This document shows positions 7,957-16,960 of a DNA stretch of 64,000 nt, in pieces. The notes beneath the pieces were generated by a model. The model saw nothing but the letters and a program-made list of their open reading frames with translations. It had not been told where the DNA came from and did not search any database. Within the stretch, counting starts at the first letter, position 1. Every line of letters starts with the position of its first letter. Source of the DNA: JAFAXD01 sp963816775 (lineage in GTDB: Bacteria > Pseudomonadota > Alphaproteobacteria > Rhizobiales > Xanthobacteraceae); contig CAWFLX010000020.1 of the NCBI GenBank assembly GCA_963816775.1, forward strand, positions 300,459 through 364,458, written 5' to 3'. The position numbers and the translations under genes were made by a program.

Positions 7957-9192
7957 TTACGAGTCAGGATCGATCGTAAACAGTTCCTGGGGATGCGATA
8001 CGCCGCGCAGGGCGTATCGTCCCACCGAGACGAGGCGACGTTTAACGCCAGCGACATCGGCAAAGTCGGCCGATATCAGAACGGGCTGCTCGACCGAACG
8101 GCACATCGCCGCAATGCGGCTTGCCTCGTTCACGGCCGGTCCAAGGACCGTAAAGTCCAGCCGCTCCCGGCTTCCGATATTGCCATAGAAGACGTTGCCG
8201 ACATGCAAACCGAGATACATGTCGGTTGTAGGCTTGGCTTCCGCCGTACGGCGTTTTTCCAATTCCGCAATACCTCGGCGTGCAGCGATCGCGGCAGATA
8301 AGGCCGCGTTGCATGCCTGAGTGCGGTTTTCGGCCGTGAAGATGGCGAGGGTGCCGTCGCCGATCAGCTTGAGCACATCACCGCCATGTTCATGAATCGC
8401 CGAGACGGTCACGTCGGAATAGTCGCTAAGCAACGGAATGACCTGTTCTGGCTCGGTGTCGGTGATCCGCGTGAAACCTCGCAAATCGCTGAACCAAACG
8501 ACGGCGTCGATGCGCTCCGCAATACCCCGCACAATTCGTCCACTGAGCACGCGTTTGCCAGCGTCGCGGCCAAGATAGGTTTCCATCAGCGTTCGCGTCA
8601 TGCGCGCGAGCGATACCGATTTGATGGCAAGCGCGAGGTACGGGACGATACGTTCAAGCGCGCCCATCTGGCCGTCGTCGAACCCATCGGGCGCCCCCGT
8701 CGCCCATGATGAGTACACCGCATCCATCTCACCGATAGTTCCTTCGGCGGCAAAGCGGGTGATGATTGCGACGTAGTCGGTCATCCCGGCGGCGAGCCAG
8801 TCGGGCAGCAGCGAGAACTCGTCCTTGGTGTCGGAATTCAGACGGCGGCGCAGCAGCGAGCCGCCGGTTTGCAGCAGGTTGTAGAAGGGGCTTCGCTGCC
8901 AGACGTTGGTCGCCTGTGCGTCCAAAGCTACCGAGCCGGGAGCGTCGAGCCCTGCCAAGCTCGTGCGACCATAATCGTGCACCGGGGATTCGGTGGGACC
9001 AAAGCCCCAGCGGAGCAGACGGCCTTCGTGGACCGGATGCAGCGTGTCGATAAACAGGTGGGCACGACCAAGCGGAATCCCTGCCGCGACGCATCGGTCG
9101 CAGAATCCAGAGAAAATGTCGGTTTCAGGAGTGCCGGCGAGGCCAGCCTGGGTCAGCCAGGTCGACAATTCGCCAAAGAGCTTTTCATTCAT
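7957..9192 (-). CDS. Class III adenylate/guanylate cyclase
   Basis: The chosen start is the ATG at 9190-9192 (MNEKLFGELSTWL), giving 411 residues. An upstream extension would overlap the preceding gene and has no cyclase character. The C-terminal half (about 215-395) is a class III cyclase domain: metal Asp in VVWFSDLRGFT, Lys and the second metal Asp in VLKLIGDGTLAIF, adenine-selecting Asp in LDFTVLGPAVNEASRI, with catalytic Asn and Arg in the same motif. All are present, so it should be active, most likely making cAMP. The N-terminal 200 residues have no membrane segment and resemble a sensory fold I cannot name. It follows a MetE-like gene by 38 bp. Confidence 0.9.
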   Translation of the reverse strand: MNEKLFGELSTWLTQAGLAGTPETDIFSGFCDRCVAAGIPLGRAHLFIDTLHPVHEGRLLRWGFGPTESPVHDYGRTSLAGLDAPGSVALDAQATNVWQRSPFYNLLQTGGSLLRRRLNSDTKDEFSLLPDWLAAGMTDYVAIITRFAAEGTIGEMDAVYSSWATGAPDGFDDGQMGALERIVPYLALAIKSVSLARMTRTLMETYLGRDAGKRVLSGRIVRGIAERIDAVVWFSDLRGFTRITDTEPEQVIPLLSDYSDVTVSAIHEHGGDVLKLIGDGTLAIFTAENRTQACNAALSAAIAARRGIAELEKRRTAEAKPTTDMYLGLHVGNVFYGNIGSRERLDFTVLGPAVNEASRIAAMCRSVEQPVLISADFADVAGVKRRLVSVGRYALRGVSHPQELFTIDPDS

Positions 9193-9230
9193 ACCGCGAC
9201 CATACAGGCGTCCGCATCCCGCGGCCCGCC

Positions 9231-10406
9231 CTAAGCCGCTCGCTGCTTCCCCCACAGTCGGGCCGACGCAATGTCGGCGCCAATCCGCAGGGTCTTGAGC
9301 TTGTCCCAGACCACATCCTCGGTCACCCATTCCCAACCAACGAAGGTGCCGAAGCCGCAGTCGACGCCGGCCATGACGCGCTCGCGATCGCCGACGGCGG
9401 CCACCACCGCTTCGATGCGCTGCGCCACGACTTCAGGGTGCTCGATGAAGTTGCTCTTGGAATCGATCACGCCCGCGATCAGCAGCATGTGGGCGGGCAG
9501 CTTGTGCTTCTTGAGCGCCGCCGTCTCGTGCTGGCGTCGCGGATTGGCGAACTCGAGCCCGAGCGCGCCGACATTGGCCTGATAGAGCGCCGGCAGGATC
9601 ACATCCATCGCCACGTCGTATTTGTGCGGCCCTTCCCAATTGCCCCAGCACACGTGCAGCCGGACCCGGTCCGGCGGTAGTCCGCGCAGGCTCCGGTTCA
9701 GCGCCGCAACGTGCTGCTCGACCAATTTTGCAAATTCCGCGTCCGATAAATCCTGATACAGCAGGACCCGCTCCATCGCGAGATCGGGAGCGTCGATCTG
9801 CAGCACAAATCCTGCGTCGATGACTTTCTTGTACTCGACGTGCAGCTCGCGCGCGATCGCATCGAGATAATCCTGATGCGACTTGTAGTATGCATTCAGC
9901 ATCGTAGTCGCGACGATGCCGGGCGACGGGGCGTTCATGAAGAATTCGCGAAAGCGCGATGCCATCGGCGCCGACAGCCGCTTGTAGCGGGCAATCTCGG
10001 CGTCGATCGCAGCCGTGTCGCGATATTTCAATTCGCCGGTCGCCTCGGGGGCGTCGAACACTTTGCCGGTCTTCGGGATGCGCGCCAGCATGCGCTGCGT
10101 GAACTGCGGAAACTCGATGAACTCCTTGCCGTACGGCCGCTTCGACACGCCGCCAAAGCCGTCCATGCGTTGCGGGATATAGGTCTGAAAGCCGACGCGG
10201 CCCTGCTCGCCGTCATTGGCGCTGTCGATTCCGGCGTCGGCTTCTTTCTGCAGGACGTGCGCAACGCGCGCGTCGGTGAGTTCTGCGATCTTGGCGCGGT
10301 CGACCGGCTTGCCCTGTTCCTGATCGATCAACATGCTCCCGAGCGGTTCACCGCGCGGAATGCTGCCGGCGTGCGTCGTCAAGATACGGTCGGTGCTGTG
10401 CTGCAT
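9231..10406 (-). CDS. MetE C-terminal-like methyltransferase (cobalamin-independent methionine synthase II family)
   Basis: The 391-residue protein corresponds only to the catalytic C-terminal barrel of MetE. It opens with RILTTHAGSIPRGEPL. Zinc ligands appear as His and Cys in VRLHVCWGNWEGP, Glu in LGLEFANPR and the late Cys in VMAGVDCGFGTF. Full MetE is about 750 residues, so this is the short stand-alone form, whose methyl donor and acceptor are often not homocysteine and folate. The reaction is therefore uncertain. It lies upstream of the soluble cyclase on the same strand, and a second, different MetE-like gene is at 24032. Confidence 0.85.
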   Translation of the reverse strand: MQHSTDRILTTHAGSIPRGEPLGSMLIDQEQGKPVDRAKIAELTDARVAHVLQKEADAGIDSANDGEQGRVGFQTYIPQRMDGFGGVSKRPYGKEFIEFPQFTQRMLARIPKTGKVFDAPEATGELKYRDTAAIDAEIARYKRLSAPMASRFREFFMNAPSPGIVATTMLNAYYKSHQDYLDAIARELHVEYKKVIDAGFVLQIDAPDLAMERVLLYQDLSDAEFAKLVEQHVAALNRSLRGLPPDRVRLHVCWGNWEGPHKYDVAMDVILPALYQANVGALGLEFANPRRQHETAALKKHKLPAHMLLIAGVIDSKSNFIEHPEVVAQRIEAVVAAVGDRERVMAGVDCGFGTFVGWEWVTEDVVWDKLKTLRIGADIASARLWGKQRAA

Positions 10407-10553
10407 GACGGGCTCCTGCTTGCGCTTCGCTTCGTTCTCGCGAGCGAATTCGCCGACATCTTAGAACGATGTCGGATCGAACGCAGCAGTGGGCAAGACG
10501 AAAACAGGCGCCGCTGCAGGTACGGTATCGGCGTGTGTCGGATACGGAACAGG

Positions 10554-12476
10554 CTATTCCGCGCCGATTCCTTTGCCTTTCAGCGCGCCGCTGATTTCAT
10601 CCAGGATCACCGGGTCGTCGATCGTCGCCGGCATGGTCCACGCGTCGCCATCGGCGATCTTTTTCATGGTGCCGCGCAGGATCTTGCCAGAGCGCGTCTT
10701 CGGCAGCCGCGCCACTGTCACCGCGAGCTTGAAGGCCGCGACCGGACCGATCTTTTCGCGCACCAGCGCCACGATCTCGGTCTCGATCTCCGCGGGCGAG
10801 CGCTCGACGCCGGCCTTGAGCACGATGAAACCGCACGGCACCTCGCCCTTAAGCTCGTCCTTGACACCGATCACCGCGCACTCGGCCACGTCCTTGTGCG
10901 AAGCCAGTACTTCCTCCATGCCGCCGGTCGAGAGCCGGTGTCCGGCGACGTTAATGATGTCGTCGGTGCGGCTCATGACGTAGACATAGCCGTCATCGTC
11001 CTTGAAGCCGGCATCCGCGGTTTTGTAGTAGCCGGGGAACTCGGTGAGATAGCTCTCCTTGAAGCGCTCGTCCTGCTGCCACAGGGTCGGCAGGTTGGCG
11101 GGCGGCAGCGGCAGCTTGATCACGATCGAGCCGATCTTGTTGGCGGAAACCGGCTTGCAGGCTTCGTCCACGACATCGACCTGGTAGCCCGGCATCGGAA
11201 CGGTCGCGGAGCCGTATTTGACCGGCAACGCGCCGAGACCAACCGGATTGCCGGCGATGCACCAGCCGGTCTCGGTCTGCCACCAGTGATCGATCACCGG
11301 AACTCTCAGCACGTCCTCGGCCCATTTCACGGTGTCGGAGTCGGCGCGCTCTCCCGCGAGGAACAACGTGCGGAACTTCGATAGATCGTATCGGCCGATC
11401 AGCTTCGCCTGCGGATCTTCTTTCTTGATGGCCCGGAACGCTGTCGGCGCGGTGAACAGTGACACCGCGCCATGCTCTGAGATCACGCGCCAGAACGCAC
11501 CCGCGTCCGGCGTTCCGACCGGTTTGCCTTCGTAGAGAATGGTGGTGCAGCCATGCAGCAGCGGCGCGTAGACAATGTAACTGTGGCCGACCACCCACCC
11601 GACGTCGGACCCGGACCAGTACACCTCACCGGGCGCAATGCCGTAGAGGTTCGGCATCGACCATTTCAGCGCAACCATGTGTCCGCCGTTGTCGCGCACC
11701 ACGCCCTTGGGAATTCCGGTCGTGCCGGACGTATAAAGAATGTAGAGCGGATCGGTCGCGAGCACGGGCACGCAGTCCGCAGTTTTGTTGGCCGCGATTG
11801 CACCGGCGCGCAGGCTCTCCCAATCAAAATCGCGGCCCGCGACCAATGCGGCCGGCGCCTGCGGCCGTTGCAGGATCAGGCACGCCGCGGGTTTCACATG
11901 CGCGAGCGCGATCGCCTGATCGAGCAGCGGCTTGTAGTTGACGACGCGGCCGGGCTCGATGCCGCAGCTCGCAGACAAGATCAGCTTCGGCTTGGCGTCG
12001 TCGATGCGCGTCGCGAGCTCCTTGGCGGCGAAGCCGCCGAACACGACCGAGTGGACCGCGCCGATGCGCGCGCAGGCCAGCATGGCGAACATCGCCTCCG
12101 GCACCATCGGCATGTAGATGATGACACGGTCGCCCTTGCGAACGCCAAGATCCACGAGGATCGCCGCCAGGGTCTTCACCTCGGCGAGCAGCTCCGCATA
12201 ACTGATCGTGCGCTTGGTGTTGGTGACGGGCGAGTCGTAGATGACCGCGGTCTGATTGGCACGGCCGCGCGCGACATGACGGTCGACAGCGTTGAAGCAG
12301 GTATTGCAGACGCCACCCACGAACCAGCGCCCGTAGACCCCGGCCGCGGGATCGAACACGGTTTTGGCAGGTTCGAACCAGTCGATGTCCCTGGCGGCCT
12401 CCGCCCAGAAGCCTGCTGGATCGCGTTGCGCGCGCGCATAGACTTCGTGGTAGCGGCTCTTGATCGGCGCATCCAT
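10554..12476 (-). CDS. prpE: Propionyl-CoA synthetase (acetyl-CoA synthetase family)
   Basis: This 640-residue adenylate-forming enzyme activates a short acid (propionate, possibly acetate) to its CoA thioester via an acyl-AMP. Visible motifs are the P-loop YILYTSGTTGIPKG (about 240-255), the DHWWQTETGW motif that helps define the acyl pocket, the hinge region RTDDIINVAGHRLS and the catalytic, acetylatable Lys in PKTRSGKILRG near the C-terminus. The length and the DNGGHMVALKWSMPNLYG segment favour PrpE over Acs. It is divergent from the TauE/SafE gene. No other propionate genes are nearby. Confidence 0.92.
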   Translation of the reverse strand: MDAPIKSRYHEVYARAQRDPAGFWAEAARDIDWFEPAKTVFDPAAGVYGRWFVGGVCNTCFNAVDRHVARGRANQTAVIYDSPVTNTKRTISYAELLAEVKTLAAILVDLGVRKGDRVIIYMPMVPEAMFAMLACARIGAVHSVVFGGFAAKELATRIDDAKPKLILSASCGIEPGRVVNYKPLLDQAIALAHVKPAACLILQRPQAPAALVAGRDFDWESLRAGAIAANKTADCVPVLATDPLYILYTSGTTGIPKGVVRDNGGHMVALKWSMPNLYGIAPGEVYWSGSDVGWVVGHSYIVYAPLLHGCTTILYEGKPVGTPDAGAFWRVISEHGAVSLFTAPTAFRAIKKEDPQAKLIGRYDLSKFRTLFLAGERADSDTVKWAEDVLRVPVIDHWWQTETGWCIAGNPVGLGALPVKYGSATVPMPGYQVDVVDEACKPVSANKIGSIVIKLPLPPANLPTLWQQDERFKESYLTEFPGYYKTADAGFKDDDGYVYVMSRTDDIINVAGHRLSTGGMEEVLASHKDVAECAVIGVKDELKGEVPCGFIVLKAGVERSPAEIETEIVALVREKIGPVAAFKLAVTVARLPKTRSGKILRGTMKKIADGDAWTMPATIDDPVILDEISGALKGKGIGAE

Positions 12477-12672
12477 GGCGCGCTTCCTCCCTCAACCTAA
12501 TCCAGCATTGTGAGCCGGCGTTGCGGCAATGCAAGCGTGCCATGCGGCATCATGACCGCGCTTGACCGCACTCCACGGTGCCGCACATACACAGAGATTG
12601 ATCTTGTTCGACTGCGGCGCGGCCGATCCCGCGCGGCATGACCTCGCGTGGTACCTTCCCTCCCGACAAGCC

Positions 12673-13428
12673 GTGATCACCGATCCCTGGTTCATTCTTG
12701 TCGCCATCCCGGCGGTGACATTTCTCGGCCTTGCCAAGGGCGGCTTCGCCGGCATTGGAATGGCCGCAACGCCGCTGATGGCGCTCACCGTGCCGCCGCT
12801 GCAGGCGGCCGCGATCCTGCTTCCGATCCTGATGGTGCAGGACGTCATTTCGGTGTGGACCTATCGCCGCACATGGAGCGGCTGGAATCTCAAGGTGATG
12901 CTGCCCGGCGCAGTGATCGGCGTCGCCGCCGCCTGGGTGCTGGCGGCGCATGTGTCCGATGTCGCGCTCCGGCTCGCGGTCGGGATCATCGGAGTTGCGT
13001 TCGTGCTCAACGGCTGGCTGCGCAAGATGCCTACCGAGGCGAGCAAGCCAAGCGCGCTCGGCGGTGTGTTCTGGGGCGGGCTTTCGGGCTTTACCTCGAC
13101 CTTGGTGCAGGCCGGAGCCCCGCCGTTCCAGATCCACCTGCTGCCGCAGCGGCTGCCAAAGCTCACGTTCGTCGGCACCAACATGATCTTCTTTGCGGCG
13201 ATCAACTGGTTCAAGCTTGTGCCCTACTCGGGCCTCGGCCAGTTCTCGACGCGCACGCTGACGACGTCACTGATGTTGCTGCCGCTCGCAGTCGCGACCA
13301 ATTTTCTCGGGATCTGGCTCGTCCGCGTGGTGCCGAGCGACCTGTTCTTTCGCCTCGCGTACGTTTTGATGTTCGTCATCTCGCTGGCGCTGATCGCTCA
13401 CGCGGGGTACGACTTGGCCCGAGCGTGA
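12673..13428 (+). CDS. TauE/SafE-family sulfite/anion exporter
   Basis: I start this gene at the GTG at 12673 (encoding VITDPWFILVAIPAV), giving 251 residues, the normal TauE/SafE length. An in-frame ATG at 12562 would add 37 polar residues that do not fit the family. About eight transmembrane helices are visible, with the repeated family signatures FLGLAKGGFAGIGMAATPLM near the N-terminus and GGLSGFTSTLVQAGAPPFQ after the midpoint. Members export sulfite, sulfoacetate or related anions across the inner membrane; the substrate is unknown here. It is codirectional with the glycerophosphodiesterase gene 43 bp downstream. Confidence 0.88.
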   Translation: MITDPWFILVAIPAVTFLGLAKGGFAGIGMAATPLMALTVPPLQAAAILLPILMVQDVISVWTYRRTWSGWNLKVMLPGAVIGVAAAWVLAAHVSDVALRLAVGIIGVAFVLNGWLRKMPTEASKPSALGGVFWGGLSGFTSTLVQAGAPPFQIHLLPQRLPKLTFVGTNMIFFAAINWFKLVPYSGLGQFSTRTLTTSLMLLPLAVATNFLGIWLVRVVPSDLFFRLAYVLMFVISLALIAHAGYDLARA

Positions 13429-13471
13429 ACATTGTCATTTGCTTGACAATCAGGCCGGGCAGACTCGCGCG

Positions 13472-14470
13472 ATGCGAGCCCTGGCTTTGGCAGCGGTCTT
13501 CCTGATGCGCCTCACATCGGCGGACGCATTCGACTTGCAGGGCCACCGCGGCGCGCGCGGGCTCGCGCCCGAGAACACGCTGGAAGGCTTCGCCACCGCG
13601 CTGAAGATCGGCGTCACCACGCTCGAGCTCGACCTCGGCGTCACCAAGGACGGCGTGGTCGTGGTGAGCCACGACCGGGTGCTCAATCCGGATCACACGC
13701 GCGGCCCCGATGGCGCGTTCCTCAACGTCCCGGGCCCGGCGATCCGGGCGCTGACCCTCGCTGAGCTCAAGCAATACGACGTCGGCCGGCTCAAGCCGGG
13801 AACCGCCTACGCGGCGGCATTTCCACAGCAGCGCGCGGTCGACGGCGCCCGCATTCCGGCACTAAGCGAAGTATTCGCGCTGGCGAAGCGCTTAGGCGCG
13901 AACGACGTTCGCTTCAACATCGAGACCAAGCTCACCCCGACCTCCAGCGCGGAGACGCCCGCTCCGGAGGCTTTCGCGGCGGCGGTCGCCGCGGTCGTGC
14001 GCGACAGCGGCATGGCGGCGCGGGTCACGGTTCAATCCTTCGATTGGCGCATACTATTGTCGCTCGCGCGTATTGCGCCGGAGATCGAGCGCTCCTGCCT
14101 GAGCGTCGAAACGCCGCAAGACGACACGCTCCAACGCGGGCAGCCCGGCCCGTCGCCTTGGACCGCCGGCCTCGATATCGATGATTTCGGCGGCTCGACC
14201 CCGAAGCTGGTCGCGGCCACCGGCTGTCACGTGTGGTCGCCCTATTATCGCAACGTGAGCGCAGAGGTCATGGCGGAGGCCAATGCGGCGGGCCTTCGGG
14301 TGATCCCCTGGACCGTCAACGAGCGCGCCGATATGGAGCGGCTGATCGATCTCAAGGTCGACGGCCTGATCAGCGACTACCCGGACCGGCTGCGCACGGT
14401 GCTGTCGGACAACGGCATTGCGTTGCCGGCGCCAGTCCGCCTGGCCGAGGACGCGGAAAAACGCGATTGA
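13472..14470 (+). CDS. Glycerophosphodiester phosphodiesterase, periplasmic
   Basis: The start at ATG 13472 gives a clean signal peptide (MRALALAAVFLMRLTSADA, then FDLQ) and 332 residues. The GDPD TIM-barrel begins at once: LQGHRGARGLAPENTLEGF contains the catalytic His-Arg and Glu. ELDLGVTKDGVVVVSHD holds the metal-binding residues and the second catalytic His. NIETKL and GLISDYPDRL complete the barrel. It hydrolyses glycerophosphodiesters to glycerol-3-phosphate plus an alcohol in the periplasm. The length and leader resemble GlpQ-type periplasmic enzymes. It lies between TauE/SafE and an acyl-CoA synthetase on the same strand. Confidence 0.92.
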   Translation: MRALALAAVFLMRLTSADAFDLQGHRGARGLAPENTLEGFATALKIGVTTLELDLGVTKDGVVVVSHDRVLNPDHTRGPDGAFLNVPGPAIRALTLAELKQYDVGRLKPGTAYAAAFPQQRAVDGARIPALSEVFALAKRLGANDVRFNIETKLTPTSSAETPAPEAFAAAVAAVVRDSGMAARVTVQSFDWRILLSLARIAPEIERSCLSVETPQDDTLQRGQPGPSPWTAGLDIDDFGGSTPKLVAATGCHVWSPYYRNVSAEVMAEANAAGLRVIPWTVNERADMERLIDLKVDGLISDYPDRLRTVLSDNGIALPAPVRLAEDAEKRD

Positions 14471-14527
14471 TCGCAGCACGCGGTTTCGCTACGCCGAATT
14501 GTAGAAGATCGCGTCGCAAGAAAAGCC

Positions 14528-16156
14528 ATGGCGAAAACGCCCTACGATACCGACCTCAACCGGCGGGCGGCAAACTTTCAGCCGCTGACCCCGCTCACCC
14601 TGCTCGAGCGCGCGGCCGCGGTCTTCCCCGACCACACGGCGATCATCCACGGGGGCCAGCGCTCGACCTACGCAACCTTCTATGCGCGCGCACGGGCGCT
14701 GGCATCGGCGCTCGCGAATCGTGGCATTGGGCGCGGCGATACGGTGTCGGCGATGCTTCCCAACGTTCCGGCCATGCTCGAGGCTCACTACGGGGTCCCG
14801 ATGACCGGTGCGGTGCTCAACGCGATCAACACCAGGCTCGACGCCGCCGTCATCGCGTTCATGCTCGACCACGCCGAGACCAAGGCCTTGATCGTCGATC
14901 GCGAGTTCGCGCACGTGATCAAGGAGGCGCTCGCGCGCTGCAAGGTCAAGCCGTTCGTCATCGACTACGACGATCCGGTCTTCACCGGCGAGGGCGAGCA
15001 GATCGGCGCGATCGAGTACGAGCAATTTCTACGCGGCGGCGACCCGGAGTTTGATTGGGCGCTGCCCGGGAATGAATGGGACGCGATTTCGCTCAACTAC
15101 ACGTCCGGCACGACGGGCGACCCCAAGGGGGTCGTCTACCATCATCGCGGGGCCTATCTGCTCGCGTTGGGGAACGTCCTGACCTGCAGCATGGGCAGGC
15201 ACCCGGTTTATCTGTGGACGCTGCCGATGTTTCACTGCAACGGCTGGTGCTTCCCGTGGACACTCTCGGTCGTGGCCGGAACCCATGTCTGCCTGCGCCA
15301 GGTGCGGGCCGCACCGATCTATGACGCGATCGCATCCCACAAAGTGACCCACCTGTGCGGCGCGCCGATCGTGATGTCGACGTTGCTCGGCGCGCAAGCC
15401 GCCGAAAAAAAGCCGCTGCCGCACCGGGTAGAATTCATCACCGCCGCGGCACCACCGCCGGAGGCGGTGCTGGCCGCCATGCAGGACGCCGGCTTCAACG
15501 TCACCCATGTGTACGGCCTGACCGAGGTCTACGGTCCGGCCGTGGTCAACGAATGGCACGCCCACTGGGACAAGCTCGCCACCCCCGAACAGGCGGCCCG
15601 CAAAGCGCGCCAGGGCGTGCGCTACCCGGTGCTGGACGCGCTCGACGTGCTCGACCCACAAAGCATGAAGCCGGTCCCGCGCGATGGTGCAACGCTCGGC
15701 GAGGTCATGTTTCGCGGCAACGTGGTGATGAAGGGCTATCTCAAGAACAAAGCCGCGACCGACAAGGCCTTCAAGGGCGGCTGGTTCCATTCGGGCGACC
15801 TTGGCGTCATCCACCCGGACGGATATGTGCAGCTCAAGGACCGGTCCAAGGACATCATTATCTCGGGCGGAGAGAATATCTCGTCGATCGAAGTGGAAGA
15901 CGCGCTGTACAAGCACCCCGCGGTGGCAGCGGCCGCAGTGGTTGCACGGCCCGACGAGAAATGGGGCGAGACGCCGTGCGCATTTGTCGAACTGCGCGAC
16001 GGCGAGCACGCCACCGCCGAAGAGCTGATCGACTGGTGCCGGGCGCACCTCGCCAAATTCAAAGTGCCGCGGCATGTGGTGTTTGCCGAGATCCCTAAAA
16101 CCTCGACTGGAAAGATTCAAAAGTTCAAGTTGCGGGATATGGCAAAGGACGTCTGA
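14528..16156 (+). CDS. Acyl-CoA synthetase (AMP-forming, medium/long-chain type)
   Basis: This 542-residue ANL-superfamily enzyme has the P-loop LNYTSGTTGDPKG (about 186-198), the YGLTEVYGP motif, SGGENISSIEVED and the catalytic Lys in PKTSTGKIQKF at the C-terminus. The FHCNGWCFPW segment and the overall order resemble the plant AAE/AlkK-like fatty acyl-CoA synthetases. It should activate a medium- or long-chain fatty or aryl-alkanoic acid to its CoA ester in the cytoplasm. It follows the glycerophosphodiesterase gene by 57 bp, which would fit use of lipid-derived acids, but this link is only positional. Confidence 0.92.
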   Translation: MAKTPYDTDLNRRAANFQPLTPLTLLERAAAVFPDHTAIIHGGQRSTYATFYARARALASALANRGIGRGDTVSAMLPNVPAMLEAHYGVPMTGAVLNAINTRLDAAVIAFMLDHAETKALIVDREFAHVIKEALARCKVKPFVIDYDDPVFTGEGEQIGAIEYEQFLRGGDPEFDWALPGNEWDAISLNYTSGTTGDPKGVVYHHRGAYLLALGNVLTCSMGRHPVYLWTLPMFHCNGWCFPWTLSVVAGTHVCLRQVRAAPIYDAIASHKVTHLCGAPIVMSTLLGAQAAEKKPLPHRVEFITAAAPPPEAVLAAMQDAGFNVTHVYGLTEVYGPAVVNEWHAHWDKLATPEQAARKARQGVRYPVLDALDVLDPQSMKPVPRDGATLGEVMFRGNVVMKGYLKNKAATDKAFKGGWFHSGDLGVIHPDGYVQLKDRSKDIIISGGENISSIEVEDALYKHPAVAAAAVVARPDEKWGETPCAFVELRDGEHATAEELIDWCRAHLAKFKVPRHVVFAEIPKTSTGKIQKFKLRDMAKDV

Positions 16157-16280
16157 CGCCTCGATCCCCTGCCCCGGTTCCTGTATTCGTCTACCATTAG
16201 CCTTGCGGATGGCCGCTATACTGATTGGCGGCTTCTGCCACTATATCGGCAGTCGTGCTGAACGGACAAAGGAGGCCACG

Positions 16281-16913
16281 ATGGTGCGGCAGATCGGGAA
16301 CATGCTGTCGTTCGACCGCCGTGGGCTGCTGCGTGCCGCGATCGGCGCGGCTTTCCTCGCCCCCAAGGTCGCAAACGCGCAGGCGCCGCAACAAGTCGGC
16401 TCGGTTGAGGACATCAAGGGCGAAGCCTTCGCCGACTCGCGCGACAAGCGGCGGACCCTGGAGCGTGCCGCCCCGCTCTATCTCACCGACGTTGTCGCGA
16501 CGGGACCGGATTCCCGCCTTGTGCTGCATCTCGGCAGCATGACCACGCTCAAACTCGGAGCGTCGGCGCGCCTCACCATCGATAAGTTCCTGGTGAACGT
16601 CGGTGGCGAGATCACACTGCAGTCGGGGCCGATATTGTTCGATCGGCCGGAGGGCAGCCCGCCGACCGACATGCAATTTCACAGCTCGTTCGGCTTGATC
16701 GCGGTGCGCGGCACGCGCTTCTTCGCCGGGCCGAGCAACAATGTGTTCGGCGTGTTCGTGGCGCGCGGCAGTGTCGCGGTCGCATCCGCCGGAACCCAGG
16801 TCATCGTGCAAGCGGGCCAAGGAACCAACATTGCGCAGCCCGGCGCGGCCCCAACACCGCCGGCGCCCTGGGGCGATCCACGCATTCGCGCGGCGATGGC
16901 GAGCGTCGAGTGA
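16281..16913 (+). CDS. FecR-domain exported protein
   Basis: The start is fixed by AAAGGAGGCC shortly before the ATG at 16281, giving 210 residues. A twin-arginine-like leader (FDRRGLLRAAIGAAFLAP, cleavage near VANAQA) sends it to the periplasm. The body is a FecR domain: LYLTDVVATGPDSRLVLHL, then MTTLKLGASARLTIDKF and GLIAVRGTRFFAG. Here FecR is not next to a sigma factor or TonB receptor. It sits 47 bp before a CHASE2 adenylate cyclase, so it probably acts as the periplasmic partner or ligand-sensing module of that cyclase. This role is inferred from gene order. Confidence 0.85.
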   Translation: MVRQIGNMLSFDRRGLLRAAIGAAFLAPKVANAQAPQQVGSVEDIKGEAFADSRDKRRTLERAAPLYLTDVVATGPDSRLVLHLGSMTTLKLGASARLTIDKFLVNVGGEITLQSGPILFDRPEGSPPTDMQFHSSFGLIAVRGTRFFAGPSNNVFGVFVARGSVAVASAGTQVIVQAGQGTNIAQPGAAPTPPAPWGDPRIRAAMASVE

Positions 16914-16960
16914 TCTGATGATTCGGAGCGCGGCCGCTCGCGTGATGGAGTGAGCCGGCG

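Noticed and set aside
9840..11384. 514-codon top-strand frame across two genes
   Set aside because: It crosses the 3' half of prpE and the MetE-like gene on the opposite strand without any domain signal.
11553..12500. Long top-strand open frame antisense to prpE
   Set aside because: Arg/Asp/Ala-rich composition with no family resemblance; it lies wholly opposite a clear PrpE gene and reflects GC-rich codon bias.
16281..16913. FecR as an anti-sigma regulator of iron uptake
   Set aside because: No ECF sigma factor or TonB-dependent receptor lies nearby and the protein is exported; the cyclase is its only neighbour.
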